From positions 59,862 to 123,861 of the forward strand of contig BDTG01000045.1 in assembly GCA_002897695.1 (NCBI GenBank): a DNA stretch of 64,000 nucleotides, read 5' to 3'. The position numbers were made by a program, and so were the translations under genes. The notes under the pieces are model-generated. The model did not search any database and had not been told where the DNA came from. It saw nothing but the letters and a program-made list of their open reading frames with translations. Shown one piece after another: positions 17,013-25,410 of the stretch. Source of the stretch: a bacterium BMS3Abin14 (GTDB lineage: Bacteria; BMS3Abin14). The first letter of the stretch is position 1. Each line of letters begins with the position of its first letter.

Positions 17013-18206
17013 TTAGAAGTTGACGAACAGGCCGAAACCAAAATCAAGCGTGGCCTCAGGATCAGTACCAGAATCCAAAGATGTACTAAGATACTGCACC
17101 TGTGCCTGCAGACTGGTGTTCGCCATCACCTTGTAGGTGGTGCCGACTGCGACCAGCATAGTATTATCAGTAGTAGTCACAGTGTCATCTTCCGGGGTCA
17201 GGTAGGCAAGGGAAGCAGCATAATTAACCGCATCGCTTGACTTGACGTTGTAAGAAAGACGCAGACCAATGACACCGGCGCCATCACCCGTGAAGTCAAA
17301 AGGACGGCCAACTTTTAATTTCTCATTGCTCAGGCTGGTACCGACGTCGACCAGCGGATCCCAGCCACCGAAGTCGTTGCCCAAACCTACATACTGCGAT
17401 TCGCCGGTACCGGCAGCTGCGGCATAAAACAGCTGACCGCCGACAGTCGCGGCATCGCCGACGGCCATGGAGCCATCGACAAACAGCTGGGTACCAGTCG
17501 CATCAGTTGTTGCATTGGCATCGCCGGTGAAGAAGTCGAGCTCGCCTTTCACATTGATTGCGCCGAAGCTCGTCTTGCCATTAGCGCCGACCAGGGTGAC
17601 ACTTTCATCGACATCAGCTACAGCGCGCTGATTGACGGCAAAAACCTTGTAGTCTTTATTGCCGACCTGGAAGGCGGTAAGGTAACCATCATCCACCTTG
17701 CCTGGCTCAAGCAAAAAGAAACCGGAAAAAGATACGGCGCCCTTCATGTCGACTCTAAAACCGTTACTCTGGGAGTTGACGGTGCCGCCCTCGATGCCGA
17801 AACCGGCGAACTGCTGACCGGCGCGGAGATGGAAGTCGCCGCTGGTGAGGTCGAGGTGGGCGCGATCCCACTGGTTGCCGTTACTAGCAGGCAAACGGCC
17901 AGCGCCATATTTGCCGGCGCCGCCGTTGGCGCCCCAGGTGGCTTCGGTCACATCGGTCCGGAAGGTGATGCTGACGCCTTCGGCGACCGCGAACTTGCCG
18001 CCGATGCGCAGGCGCTGGTCTAAGAAGGTATTATCGTAGGCAGCGGGACTCCACGTGTTGGTGGTAGAATTGTAGGCCGGGGCTTGAAGCGCCCAAGCAC
18101 GTACACGCATCTGGCCAGAGAGGCTCAGATTGTCTGCCGCCATGGCCGGGACAGCCATAGCCGCGATCACTACGAGAGCAAGAAGCATTACTGAAAATCT
18201 TTTCAT
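17013..18206 (-). CDS. Outer-membrane porin-like beta-barrel
   Basis: 397 residues. Signal peptide MKRFSVMLLALVVIAAMAVP, cleavage after AMA. The mature part shows repeated amphipathic strands (LSLSGQMRVRAWAL, RLRIGGKFAVAEGVSITFRTDV, FHLRAGQQFAGFGIEGG) and ends ATLDFGFGLFVNF, with a terminal aromatic as required by the BAM machinery. It resembles putative porins of anaerobic deltaproteobacteria; substrate unknown. I use ATG 18206, which sits after GGAGGGAGAA. Transcribed from its own promoter with a leader of about 140 nt containing a second SD-like site. Confidence 0.85.
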   Translation of the reverse strand: MKRFSVMLLALVVIAAMAVPAMAADNLSLSGQMRVRAWALQAPAYNSTTNTWSPAAYDNTFLDQRLRIGGKFAVAEGVSITFRTDVTEATWGANGGAGKYGAGRLPASNGNQWDRAHLDLTSGDFHLRAGQQFAGFGIEGGTVNSQSNGFRVDMKGAVSFSGFFLLEPGKVDDGYLTAFQVGNKDYKVFAVNQRAVADVDESVTLVGANGKTSFGAINVKGELDFFTGDANATTDATGTQLFVDGSMAVGDAATVGGQLFYAAAAGTGESQYVGLGNDFGGWDPLVDVGTSLSNEKLKVGRPFDFTGDGAGVIGLRLSYNVKSSDAVNYAASLAYLTPEDDTVTTTDNTMLVAVGTTYKVMANTSLQAQVQYLSTSLDSGTDPEATLDFGFGLFVNF

Positions 18207-18296
18207 TTCTCCCTCCTTGTTTCTAAGGGGTTGTGTAAAAAAACGACTAGTCGGTTTGAATTGCAAAAAACATCTTGATCGTATTCGGAAACCTCG

Positions 18297-18313
18297 TTAT
18301 CCCCTCCTTTCTG
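18297..18313 (-). promoter_or_regulatory. SD-like sequence in the porin mRNA leader complementary to the small RNA
   Basis: The leader contains AGAAAGGAGGGGATAAC on the minus strand, about 95 nt before the porin ATG and with no start codon within 15 nt. AAAGGAGGGGA is an 11-nt perfect complement to the loop of the candidate small RNA at 14947-15034. The porin's own SD (GGAGGGAGAAA) is a near-complement to an overlapping part of the same loop. Confidence 0.4.
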
Positions 18314-18351
18314 TTGTTTTCTTTTTCTTATTTATCCCTATTAAAGAATCT

Positions 18352-18380
18352 ATATTAAAGTCACTATCCATTCGTGTAAA
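18352..18380 (-). promoter_or_regulatory. Promoter of the porin gene
   Basis: Minus strand TTTACA (18375-18380), 17 bp, TAATAT (18352-18357). Start near 18345. The rest of the 18381-18803 gap shows AT-rich stretches but no further feature I can support. Confidence 0.6.
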
Positions 18381-18803
18381 CCCCACCATCCAATTGCGCG
18401 CCGACATGCTGCAGGACGACACGGACGCTGACCGATCAGGCCGGGAACTCGCATTACATGGCTCGATTTCCAGAATAACTAGCACTTCACATGCGCCATG
18501 TCAAGACGATTTTAACCCCTTTTCCAACCCCTAACCCCCCTGAATACCGCATGATTCCACCATTTCCGCGAAGGTAAGTATAATATTTTCCCTTGGGGTT
18601 TGCAAGAGTAAAATGACATTTTATCCGGGGCGGGGATGAAATAGCGCCCAGGGCAAGGTGTAATATTTTTTACTTGTATTTGAAACGGTTACAGAAGACG
18701 ACTACGGTAAAACACCATTTAAACAGGGGCACTTTCCGGCAAACCGTCAAGTGCGAAGTTACGCTTAGCGGTTGGCCAGAAATTCAACGACCTGCTAGGC
18801 CCT

Positions 18804-18820
18804 GCGCCGCGAAGCGGCGC
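18804..18820 (-). terminator. GC hairpin at the end of the PaaK-like gene
   Basis: GCGCCGC and GCGGCGC (7 bp, loop GAA), directly after the stop codon. No T tract follows, so it may be an RNA 3'-end stabiliser rather than a terminator. Confidence 0.45.
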
Positions 18821-20149
18821 TTACTCCCCCTCGGCCCCGCCGTACCGCCCGCTGGAGCGGCGGTAGTCGATGATGCGGTAGGGGGGATCTGCGCCCACCA
18901 GGCCCAAAGAGCCGCGAGGGACCACATGGACCATGGGGGTACAGACAACGTAGGATTTGACGGCGCTCTGCAGCCTCCCCGCCAAGCGCACCGGGTCCAC
19001 CTCCGCCCCTTTTTCGGGTTCGACCATGATGGTAAAGCAGTCGAGGCCCTTCACGGAATCCAGGATGACCTGGAAAGTGCCCACCTCCGGGAAAAGCTCC
19101 ATAACGTGGGCGATCTTGGACGGATAGACGATATACCCCCCAATGGAAAGGGCGCCGTCGTTCCTGCCGGAGATGCGCCTGACCCTCGGGTGGGTGCGGC
19201 CGCAGGGGCACGGCTCCCAGGTCACCTCCGACAGATCGTGGCTGCGATACCGGATAACAGCCGTACCCTCGGCGTTAAGCCACGTCCACACCAGCTCCCC
19301 CGGCTCCCCCTCGGCCATCGGTTCTCCCGTGGCTGGATCGATGCATTCGACCAGATAGTGGTCGGCCCAGGCGTGCATTCCGTGCTTCACGGCGCACTGG
19401 CAGGCCATGCCGGGGCCCAGGAACTCGTTCATTCCGTACTCACCGAAGGCCTCCAGCCCCAGGAGCTCGGCCAGGCGCCTCTTCATGCGGACGCTGGTGG
19501 GCTCGGCCCCGAACAGTCCCACCTTCAGGCTGGACTCCCCGGCAAGGTCGATGCCCCGCTCCTGAGCCCGCAGGCCCAGGTAGAGGGCGTAGGAGGGCAT
19601 CATGGCGATCCCCTGGACCCCGAGGTCCATTATCATGTCGATCTGCCGGTCGGTCCCCCCGGTGCTGGCGGGAATGCTGATGATCCCGGCCCTCTTCGCC
19701 CCCAGGTGAAATCCGACCCCCCCGGTGGACAGGCCGAACCGGAAGGCGTTCTGCAGGAAGTCGCCCGGCCTGAGGCCCACCATCCACAGGATCCTGGCGC
19801 AGCGCTCGGCCCAGTGGTCCAGATCCAGGGCGGTGGCGAATATGGGGACGATATGCCGGGTAGTGGTGGTGGCCGCGTGAAGCGAGCGCACCTTGGCCTG
19901 GTCGCACATGCGCATGCCGAAAGGATAGGTCGAAGCAATGGCCGCCTTGTCCACGAAGGGTAGTTTCCTCACGTCCTCAAGTGTGCGGATATCCGAGGGC
20001 ATTATGCCCGCGTCCCGGTAAAGGTCTCGGTAGAAGATGCTCTTGCGGTAGGCGCGCTCCACCACCTCGCGCAGCATCCGGGCCTGCATCTTCTCCAGAC
20101 GTTCGCGGGGCATGGTCTCAAGGGCCCGATTCCAGTATGGCCTGGTCAT
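18821..20149 (-). CDS. PaaK-like adenylate-forming enzyme homologue with degenerate active site
   Basis: 442 residues, aligned over its length with phenylacetate-CoA ligases and with the intact paralogue at 39841-41193 (shared: RCARxLWMxGLRPGD, GLFGAEP, GMxEFLGPGM, PCPCGRTHPR). The ATP-binding P-loop, SGTTGKP in the paralogue, is here AATTTTRHIVP, without the glycines. The C-terminal catalytic Lys region is also altered (GADPPYR instead of GGEGKTASAR). It may have lost ligase activity or use another substrate. Its ATG overlaps the stop of the ArnT-like gene by 4 nt, so it is translationally coupled to envelope genes, not to aromatic catabolism. Confidence 0.8.
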   Translation of the reverse strand: MTRPYWNRALETMPRERLEKMQARMLREVVERAYRKSIFYRDLYRDAGIMPSDIRTLEDVRKLPFVDKAAIASTYPFGMRMCDQAKVRSLHAATTTTRHIVPIFATALDLDHWAERCARILWMVGLRPGDFLQNAFRFGLSTGGVGFHLGAKRAGIISIPASTGGTDRQIDMIMDLGVQGIAMMPSYALYLGLRAQERGIDLAGESSLKVGLFGAEPTSVRMKRRLAELLGLEAFGEYGMNEFLGPGMACQCAVKHGMHAWADHYLVECIDPATGEPMAEGEPGELVWTWLNAEGTAVIRYRSHDLSEVTWEPCPCGRTHPRVRRISGRNDGALSIGGYIVYPSKIAHVMELFPEVGTFQVILDSVKGLDCFTIMVEPEKGAEVDPVRLAGRLQSAVKSYVVCTPMVHVVPRGSLGLVGADPPYRIIDYRRSSGRYGGAEGE

Positions 20150-21783
20150 AGCGGCGCTGCCTCCTCACGGCCCGTCCCAGGCAGACTCGCCCCGGTCCTT
20201 TCAAGCAGGAGAATGATCTTATTGGAATCGACAGCGTCAACACCTTTTTCCAGGACCTTCAGACGATCCTTCAGACCGCCGGGCAAGGTTCGGTACTTAC
20301 CCTCTGTGGTCACGAGGAAACGCCCCCCAGGGCGCCTGAGGAAAGCCTCGATCCCGTCTTCCGACCGGATACGCTCAACCGGCCTGTGGGCATAGAATAC
20401 GATGGAAGGCCGGAAATACCCCCACTCGGCGGCTGCGTCCGACGGCCCGGCTGCCCGGGCGATACCCCTGCCCACTTCGGGTCCCATCCTGTAGGGTTCC
20501 AGGGCCGGGGCTGCCAGGAGGTGGATCCCCATCGCCCCGGCTGCCGCGGCAAAGGCGGCCCACCGAAAGCCTTTGATGGGTTGTCCCCTCAGGTTAAAAA
20601 GAAGCCCTGCAACCGCGGCGGCGGTCATGGGAAGCGCGGCCAGAGCGTATGGCACAAGGCCCGGCGCCCGCATGGTAAAGCCCACGACCAGGGCCGCGGG
20701 AAAAAGGGCGGCGGGGATGAGGTTGACGATCCACGACCAGGTCCTCCCGGTAACCCCCCTGTCATGCCGGCTGTCCAGGGACTGGATATAGGCACCCGTC
20801 ATGAGGGCCAGGGCCGGAAAGGCGGGAAGGATATAGGTGGGGAGTTTGGTCCTGGCAACGGAGAAAAAGAGGATGACCAGGCCGGACCAAATGATAAGAA
20901 GCAGGCCGAAGCTGTCCTTTCGGCCGCTGCCCCTTCCCATGCGGAACGTTCGGGAGACCGCCTGCGGGAGAAATGCCGCCCATGGGAAAAACCCCGGCAG
21001 AAGGATGAGCAAATAGTAGAAGAGGGGGCCCCTGTGGCTTTCCATGGGGTTTAAGAAACGCCCGACGTTGTGCTTGAGGATGAACCCCTCGATAAGGCTT
21101 CCCCCTGTCCTGGACGCGGCGAGGTAGTACCACGGGGCGGCGATGCACAGAAAAACGAGGATGCCCCGAAGATCCAGAAGCCTCCGCAGCCCCCGGGCAC
21201 CGCGGCCCGACATGAGAGCATATATGAACAGGGCCCCGAAGGGGAGGACAATCCCCACGGGCCCCTTGGCCAGGACGGCAAATCCCATTGCAGCCCAGGA
21301 GAGGATGGACATGGCCCTTGACCTCTCGGCGAAAAAGCCCGCAAAAACGGCCAGATTGGTGAAAAAGAGCAGGAAGGCGTCGGTGGTGGCCGCCCTCGAG
21401 GAGACAGTGAAGAGGAACGACACCGCCAGGCATAGTCCGGAAAGGTTCCCGGCCGCGGCGCCGAAGGTTTTCCTTCCCGCCCACACCGTGAGCACCACCG
21501 TGAGGAACCCGAAAATTGCCGCGAAGAGGCGGGCGGAGAACTCACGGACACCGAAAACTTTGTAGGAGGCCATCATGAGCCAGTAGTGAAGAGGTGGCTT
21601 GTCGGTGCGAAGCTCCCCATTTAAGGTCGGCACCACCCAATCACCGGAGAGGAGCATCTCCTCGGCCGATTGGGCGTTGCTCGTCTCGTCGATGTCCCAC
21701 AGGGAGGTTGATCCCAGCCCGGTGAACAGCAGAATGACGGTAAGGGCCAGAAGGGTCGTGTATCCGACGGCGCCGCCCCTCAC
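20146..21783 (-). CDS. ArnT-like (GT39/GT83) membrane glycosyltransferase
   Basis: 545 residues. First-loop signature SLWDIDETSNAQSAEEML with the acidic pair, then DKPPLHYWLMM, as in ArnT/PMT enzymes; about eleven membrane helices follow, and a soluble C-terminal part. Transfers a sugar from a polyprenyl-phosphate carrier at the periplasmic face. GTG start at 21783 overlaps the upstream PAP2 stop (GTGA), and its stop overlaps the next ATG: three genes in one tightly coupled operon. The lipid-linked donor is likely made by the GT2 enzyme at 23752. Confidence 0.88.
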   Translation of the reverse strand: MRGGAVGYTTLLALTVILLFTGLGSTSLWDIDETSNAQSAEEMLLSGDWVVPTLNGELRTDKPPLHYWLMMASYKVFGVREFSARLFAAIFGFLTVVLTVWAGRKTFGAAAGNLSGLCLAVSFLFTVSSRAATTDAFLLFFTNLAVFAGFFAERSRAMSILSWAAMGFAVLAKGPVGIVLPFGALFIYALMSGRGARGLRRLLDLRGILVFLCIAAPWYYLAASRTGGSLIEGFILKHNVGRFLNPMESHRGPLFYYLLILLPGFFPWAAFLPQAVSRTFRMGRGSGRKDSFGLLLIIWSGLVILFFSVARTKLPTYILPAFPALALMTGAYIQSLDSRHDRGVTGRTWSWIVNLIPAALFPAALVVGFTMRAPGLVPYALAALPMTAAAVAGLLFNLRGQPIKGFRWAAFAAAAGAMGIHLLAAPALEPYRMGPEVGRGIARAAGPSDAAAEWGYFRPSIVFYAHRPVERIRSEDGIEAFLRRPGGRFLVTTEGKYRTLPGGLKDRLKVLEKGVDAVDSNKIILLLERTGASLPGTGREEAAPL

Positions 21784-22556
21784 GACGCACCCCTCTCAAG
21801 GAACAGGCAGCGAACGAGGAGCACAGCGGCGGCGGCGGCCCCCAGGGCGCCCACTGAGCCCAGGAAAAACGGATTATATCGCATCATGGGCTCCTCCAGT
21901 ATTATCCAGATCCCGGATACGGCGGCAAGGATCAGGCAGACCACATCGAAGGACCTTCCGGCGCGGCGCACCCTTTCCGCCAGGGCGTCGGACGGCAGCC
22001 CGGCGGCACGGCTTCCCAACCAGCCCACGAAGGCCCCCGCCATGACATCCACGGGAAAGTGGGCTCCGACGTAGACGCGGGACACCGCCACGGCGGCGGC
22101 CGACACGAGGGCGCCTGCATACCAGCCCCTCGGGACAGCCTTCCGGAGGGAAAAAGCGAGGGCGAAAGCGGCGGTGGTGTGGCCTGACGGCATACTTTTC
22201 GAGTGGAGGACGGGGCCAAGAACGTGTACGAGATCGGGGAAAACGGTCGCCGGACGGGGCATGGCGAGAAGATCCTTTGCCAGCGCGGTGATAATCCCGG
22301 CGATGATCATGGAAAGGGCCGCCCGGACGGTTATATCCCTGCGAAAGGGAGCCGCGAGGAAGACGATGATGGCCAGGACAGAGCTGTTGCCGAAGTGGGT
22401 TATGGAGAGCATAACCCGGTCCAGGGCCGGAAAGTGGCTGCCGTTGACGGCCAGGAAAAGGGGCCTGTTGGCCCAGACCAGCAGAACGGCGCCCAGGATT
22501 GCGGCGATCCAAAGAAGGGTCCCTGAGCAAAACATCCTGTTTGAAATTCGGTTCAT
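21780..22556 (-). CDS. PAP2-family membrane phosphatase
   Basis: 258 residues, about six membrane segments. Complete PAP2 active site: KDLLAMPRP (K-x6-RP), SMPSGHT (PSGH) and SRVYVGAHFPVD (SR-x5-H-x3-D). Members dephosphorylate undecaprenyl pyrophosphate, phosphatidic acid or lipid A phosphates on the periplasmic side. Here it heads an operon with an ArnT-like transferase, so a polyprenyl or lipid-A phosphate substrate is plausible. The start is uncertain: ATG 22556, or GTG 22559 just before it, with GAGG about 11 nt upstream; the frame is open further back through repeat-like DNA. Confidence 0.85.
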   Translation of the reverse strand: MNRISNRMFCSGTLLWIAAILGAVLLVWANRPLFLAVNGSHFPALDRVMLSITHFGNSSVLAIIVFLAAPFRRDITVRAALSMIIAGIITALAKDLLAMPRPATVFPDLVHVLGPVLHSKSMPSGHTTAAFALAFSLRKAVPRGWYAGALVSAAAVAVSRVYVGAHFPVDVMAGAFVGWLGSRAAGLPSDALAERVRRAGRSFDVVCLILAAVSGIWIILEEPMMRYNPFFLGSVGALGAAAAAVLLVRCLFLERGAS

Positions 22557-22710
22557 CACAATAATGCGAACCTCATTGTGTAAACACCAATTCGTCTCAC
22601 GCAAAGCCGCCAAGCTCGCAAAGTCAGGCGCGGGGAAGTGCTTCAACCCTTTGCAACCCTGTGGTGTGACCTTTAAGTGGTCACGCCGTGTTGAATTAGC
22701 TTTATGACTT

Positions 22711-22768
22711 CTTTGCGTCCTTTGCGTCTTTAGCGAGTCACGCTCGCAGCGTGACGAGCGGGCGTGAG
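22711..22768. repeat. 58-bp repeat, copy 1, with internal hairpin
   Basis: 53 of 58 bases match 24791-24848. Both contain the palindrome TCACGCT...AG[C/T]GTGA; the difference in the second arm is compatible with a G-T wobble pair. The two copies flank the flippase-like/GT2 gene pair. Confidence 0.7.
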
Positions 22769-22817
22769 AAAAGAGGGTTGAAAACCAGATACTCGTTTTT
22801 GGGATAATCCTGAAATT

Positions 22818-23804
22818 CTATCGGACATGGTCCGGCCCTCCCTTGATCCGTCCTCCCAGCACGTAGACTGCCCCGCCCAGGACACCGTTTGCGAGGATAA
22901 TGGAAAACCACATGAGGGCGAGGGAGAAGGCGGGTTCCGGCGCCACGCCAAAGCGCCCGAGGATGTAAACGTAGGCGGCCTCACGCAGCCCGATGCCGTT
23001 GAGACTGAGCGGGATGAAAGCGGCCAGGGACGTCAGGGGGTACAGGAGGAGGTAATCGCTTACCGGCAGCCCAAGCCCCAGGGATCGTCCCATGGCCACG
23101 TGGGCCGCCACGAGGCAAAGGTGGACGATGAGAGAAAGGCCCCAGGCCTTGAGGGCGGGCAAGGGCCTGTCCCAGTAGATGAACAGGCGATCACGGGGAA
23201 TGTTCCTGAGCTTTTTTACAAGGGCCAGGAGCGGGACGGAAAGCCGCGGCAGATAGATCAGCGCCGGGTAGAAGATGGCGATCATTGCAGCCACCCCGGC
23301 GGCCATCCACGGGGGAAAGGCCTTCCATGTGGCGGACAGCCCGACGGCCGCGTAGAGCAACATGCCGGCCACGCCTATGGTCCGGTCGGCGATGAGGGTG
23401 AACAGGGCGGTGGGAGCCGCCTTCCAGCTTCCGGCCACATAGTAGGTTTTAACCACGTCCCCGCCCACGATCCCGGGGAGGAAAAGGCTGAAAAAAAGGC
23501 CCACCCAGTAGATCTTCATGACCTTTAATCTCGGGAGGATAAAACCATAGGGCACAAGGAGGATGTGCCAGCGCCAGGTGGTCACCGCCTGGGAAACCAT
23601 GAGGAAAAGAAGCGCCAGCGCCCACATCGATTTCCCGCTGCCGGCCAGGAGCCCCAGTGACTCCCGCAGGTCCATGCGGGTCAGCAGGAATGCCAGGGCC
23701 GAGACGCTTACGACAATCTTGAGGGCGAGGACGGCCCACTTTCGGACGGTCTCATTCCCCGACAATTTCCCTGATCCTGTACCTGGGTTTCCCCTGGGAT
23801 TCAT
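22818..23804 (-). CDS. Flippase-like integral membrane protein (LPG synthase TM/UPF0104 family)
   Basis: 328 residues, about eight membrane segments. Family features: MDLRESLGLL after the first helix, WRWHILLVPYG, GLFFSLFLPGIVGGDVVKTYYV and LNGIGLREAAYVYILGRFGV. Members resemble the membrane part of MprF and are linked to glycolipid or polyprenyl-lipid movement; direction and substrate are not readable. The ATG at 23804 has AGGA 7 nt upstream and overlaps the GT2 gene by 53 nt; a TTG at 23765 would give a shorter N-terminus. Confidence 0.83.
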   Translation of the reverse strand: MNPRGNPGTGSGKLSGNETVRKWAVLALKIVVSVSALAFLLTRMDLRESLGLLAGSGKSMWALALLFLMVSQAVTTWRWHILLVPYGFILPRLKVMKIYWVGLFFSLFLPGIVGGDVVKTYYVAGSWKAAPTALFTLIADRTIGVAGMLLYAAVGLSATWKAFPPWMAAGVAAMIAIFYPALIYLPRLSVPLLALVKKLRNIPRDRLFIYWDRPLPALKAWGLSLIVHLCLVAAHVAMGRSLGLGLPVSDYLLLYPLTSLAAFIPLSLNGIGLREAAYVYILGRFGVAPEPAFSLALMWFSIILANGVLGGAVYVLGGRIKGGPDHVR

Positions 23805-24732
23805 AGTAGGTCCTGGCCATCACCTCGGAAAGAAGCCCGATGGAAAGGAGCTGTATTCCGGCGATGATCATGAGTGTGCCCAGGAGCAGGAGGGGCCGGG
23901 CCCCGATATCCGCTCCAGTAAAAAGTTTCAGGGCGGCCAGATAGCCGTCGATTAAAACCCCGCCGCCGAACATCGCAACGCCGAAAAAACCGAAGGCGTG
24001 CTGGGGGCGGTCCCCGTACTGTTTGAGGAACGTGACGGTGAGCAGGTCCATGAGGACCCGGTAGGTCCTGGATATGCCGTACTTGCTCCGGCCCATGGTG
24101 CGCGGTGCGTGCTTGACCTCCATCTCGGCGATGCGGCCGCCCTCCATGCTCACGAGGACCGGCAGGAACCTGTGCAGTTCCCCGTAGATCTGGACATCTT
24201 TGAGGATCTCGGCACGGTAGGCCTTGAGAGAGCATCCGTAGTCGTGGAGCTTTACCCCTGTGATCCTGCTGATGATCCGGTTGGCGAAAAAAGACGGCAG
24301 CTTCCGGCTTACGGCCCGGTCCCGGCGTTCCCGGCGCCACCCGCTCACGAGGTCGAGATCGTCGCCCTCGAGCCTGTCAACGAGGCGGGGGATCTCCTCC
24401 GGCGGATTCTGCAGGTCCCCGTCCAGAGAGACTATGATCTCCCCGCAGGCGATGTCGAAACCGGCCGCCATGGCGGCGGTCTGCCCGAAGTTCCGCCTGA
24501 ACCGGATGATTTTAAGCTCGGGCTCCCGGGCGGCGATTGGGCCGTAGACGTCCCGGCTTCCATCCGAACTCCCATCGTCCACCAGGATCAGCTCGAAGGG
24601 GCGGCCCATCCCCCTCATGACGGACAGGACCCGCCCGGTGAGCAGCGGGATATTATCCACCTCGTTGAAGATGGGGATTACAACTGAAATGTCCACCGAA
24701 TTTTCGGAAGGTTCTTTTATAACGCGCGGCAT
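23752..24732 (-). CDS. Family 2 glycosyltransferase, ArnC/DPM1-like, membrane-anchored
   Basis: 326 residues. GT-A domain: DISVVIPIFNEVDNIPLL, ELILVDDGSSDGS, SLDGDLQNPPEEIPRL (DxD-like metal site) and a QDP/W-type segment, followed by two C-terminal membrane helices (FGFFGVAMFGGGVLIDGYL, LLLLGTLMIIAGIQLLSIG). ArnC-type enzymes load a sugar onto undecaprenyl phosphate on the cytoplasmic side. With the flippase-like protein downstream and the ArnT-like transferase nearby this gives a plausible make-flip-transfer route for a lipid A or glycolipid modification. Confidence 0.92.
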   Translation of the reverse strand: MPRVIKEPSENSVDISVVIPIFNEVDNIPLLTGRVLSVMRGMGRPFELILVDDGSSDGSRDVYGPIAAREPELKIIRFRRNFGQTAAMAAGFDIACGEIIVSLDGDLQNPPEEIPRLVDRLEGDDLDLVSGWRRERRDRAVSRKLPSFFANRIISRITGVKLHDYGCSLKAYRAEILKDVQIYGELHRFLPVLVSMEGGRIAEMEVKHAPRTMGRSKYGISRTYRVLMDLLTVTFLKQYGDRPQHAFGFFGVAMFGGGVLIDGYLAALKLFTGADIGARPLLLLGTLMIIAGIQLLSIGLLSEVMARTYYESQGKPRYRIREIVGE

Positions 24733-24790
24733 AACGCTAAGGAAGTAACAGGAAAGTCGGGGTTAAGTCAATAATAAGGGCGCAGATCAA

Positions 24791-24848
24791 CTTTGCGTCC
24801 TTTGCGACTTGAGCGAGTCACGCTTGCAGTGTGACGAGCGGGCGAGAG
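24791..24848. repeat. 58-bp repeat, copy 2, with internal hairpin
   Basis: Partner of 22711-22768, same orientation, between the methylmalonyl-CoA epimerase stop and the GT2 start. Includes the palindrome TCACGCT TGC AGTGTGA. Confidence 0.7.
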
Positions 24849-24855
24849 GAAGGGT

Positions 24856-25266
24856 TTATGCCTTTTCTTCTGTCTTCTGGACCAGCTCAATGAGCACTCC
24901 CCCCGTGCTCTTCGGGTGGAGGAAGGCGACAAGGGCGCCGTGGGCGCCCTCCCGGGGCTCGCGATCCACGACCTGTACACCGAGCCCCTCCAGGCGGGCC
25001 AACTCCGCCCGGATATCCTCCACGCGGAGGCAGATATGGTGAAACCCCGGCCCTTTTTTGGACAGGAATTTGGCCATGGCGCCGGCATCGGAAACGGGCT
25101 GAACGAGCTCGATACTGCCGTCGCCCATGGGCAGGAAGGCGATCTTCACCCCGAACCCGGGGACGTCGTCGATGCTCCCGGGTTCGAACCCCAGCGCCCG
25201 GTAGGTCTGTACGGCGGCGTCAAGGTCCTTCACCGCTATTCCGATGTGGTCGAGTATCGGCTTCAT
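24856..25266 (-). CDS. mce: Methylmalonyl-CoA epimerase
   Basis: 136 residues, glyoxalase/VOC fold. Starts MKPILDHIGIAVKDLDAAV (metal His in DHIG), with SIELVQPVSD (metal Glu), GPGFHHICLRVEDI (second metal His) and the C-terminal LIELVQ. It interconverts (S)- and (R)-methylmalonyl-CoA between propionyl-CoA carboxylase and the mutase. Start ATG 25266 follows GGAGGAACCA. Last gene of the propionyl-CoA cluster, 144 nt after the mutase gene, with a palindromic repeat just upstream of its ribosome site. Confidence 0.95.
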   Translation of the reverse strand: MKPILDHIGIAVKDLDAAVQTYRALGFEPGSIDDVPGFGVKIAFLPMGDGSIELVQPVSDAGAMAKFLSKKGPGFHHICLRVEDIRAELARLEGLGVQVVDREPREGAHGALVAFLHPKSTGGVLIELVQKTEEKA

Positions 25267-25293
25267 TGGTTCCTCCCGAGAGGTTCCGTGTCT

Positions 25294-25330
25294 ACCCCCC
25301 CCTCCCTTGAGGGGAGGGGTCGGGGGAGGG
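25294..25330. repeat. CCCCTCCC...GGGGAGGGG intergenic palindrome
   Basis: Arms CCCTCCC and GGGGAGGGG around TTGA, between mcmA and mce. Same family as 8167, 29151 and 48451. Confidence 0.55.
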
Positions 25331-25410
25331 TGACTGGATAATTCCTCCGTCATTGCCTTTCCACGTTAGACTCTATACCTTGGACCTTGGACTTTGGACC
25401 GGTTTCCAGA

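Noticed and set aside
18674..19963. Long plus-strand frame opposite the PaaK-like gene
   Set aside because: Antisense shadow in GC-rich DNA; no domain or ribosome site.
22557..22646. Upstream extension of the PAP2 gene
   Set aside because: The added residues are encoded by repeat-like DNA and have no ribosome site.
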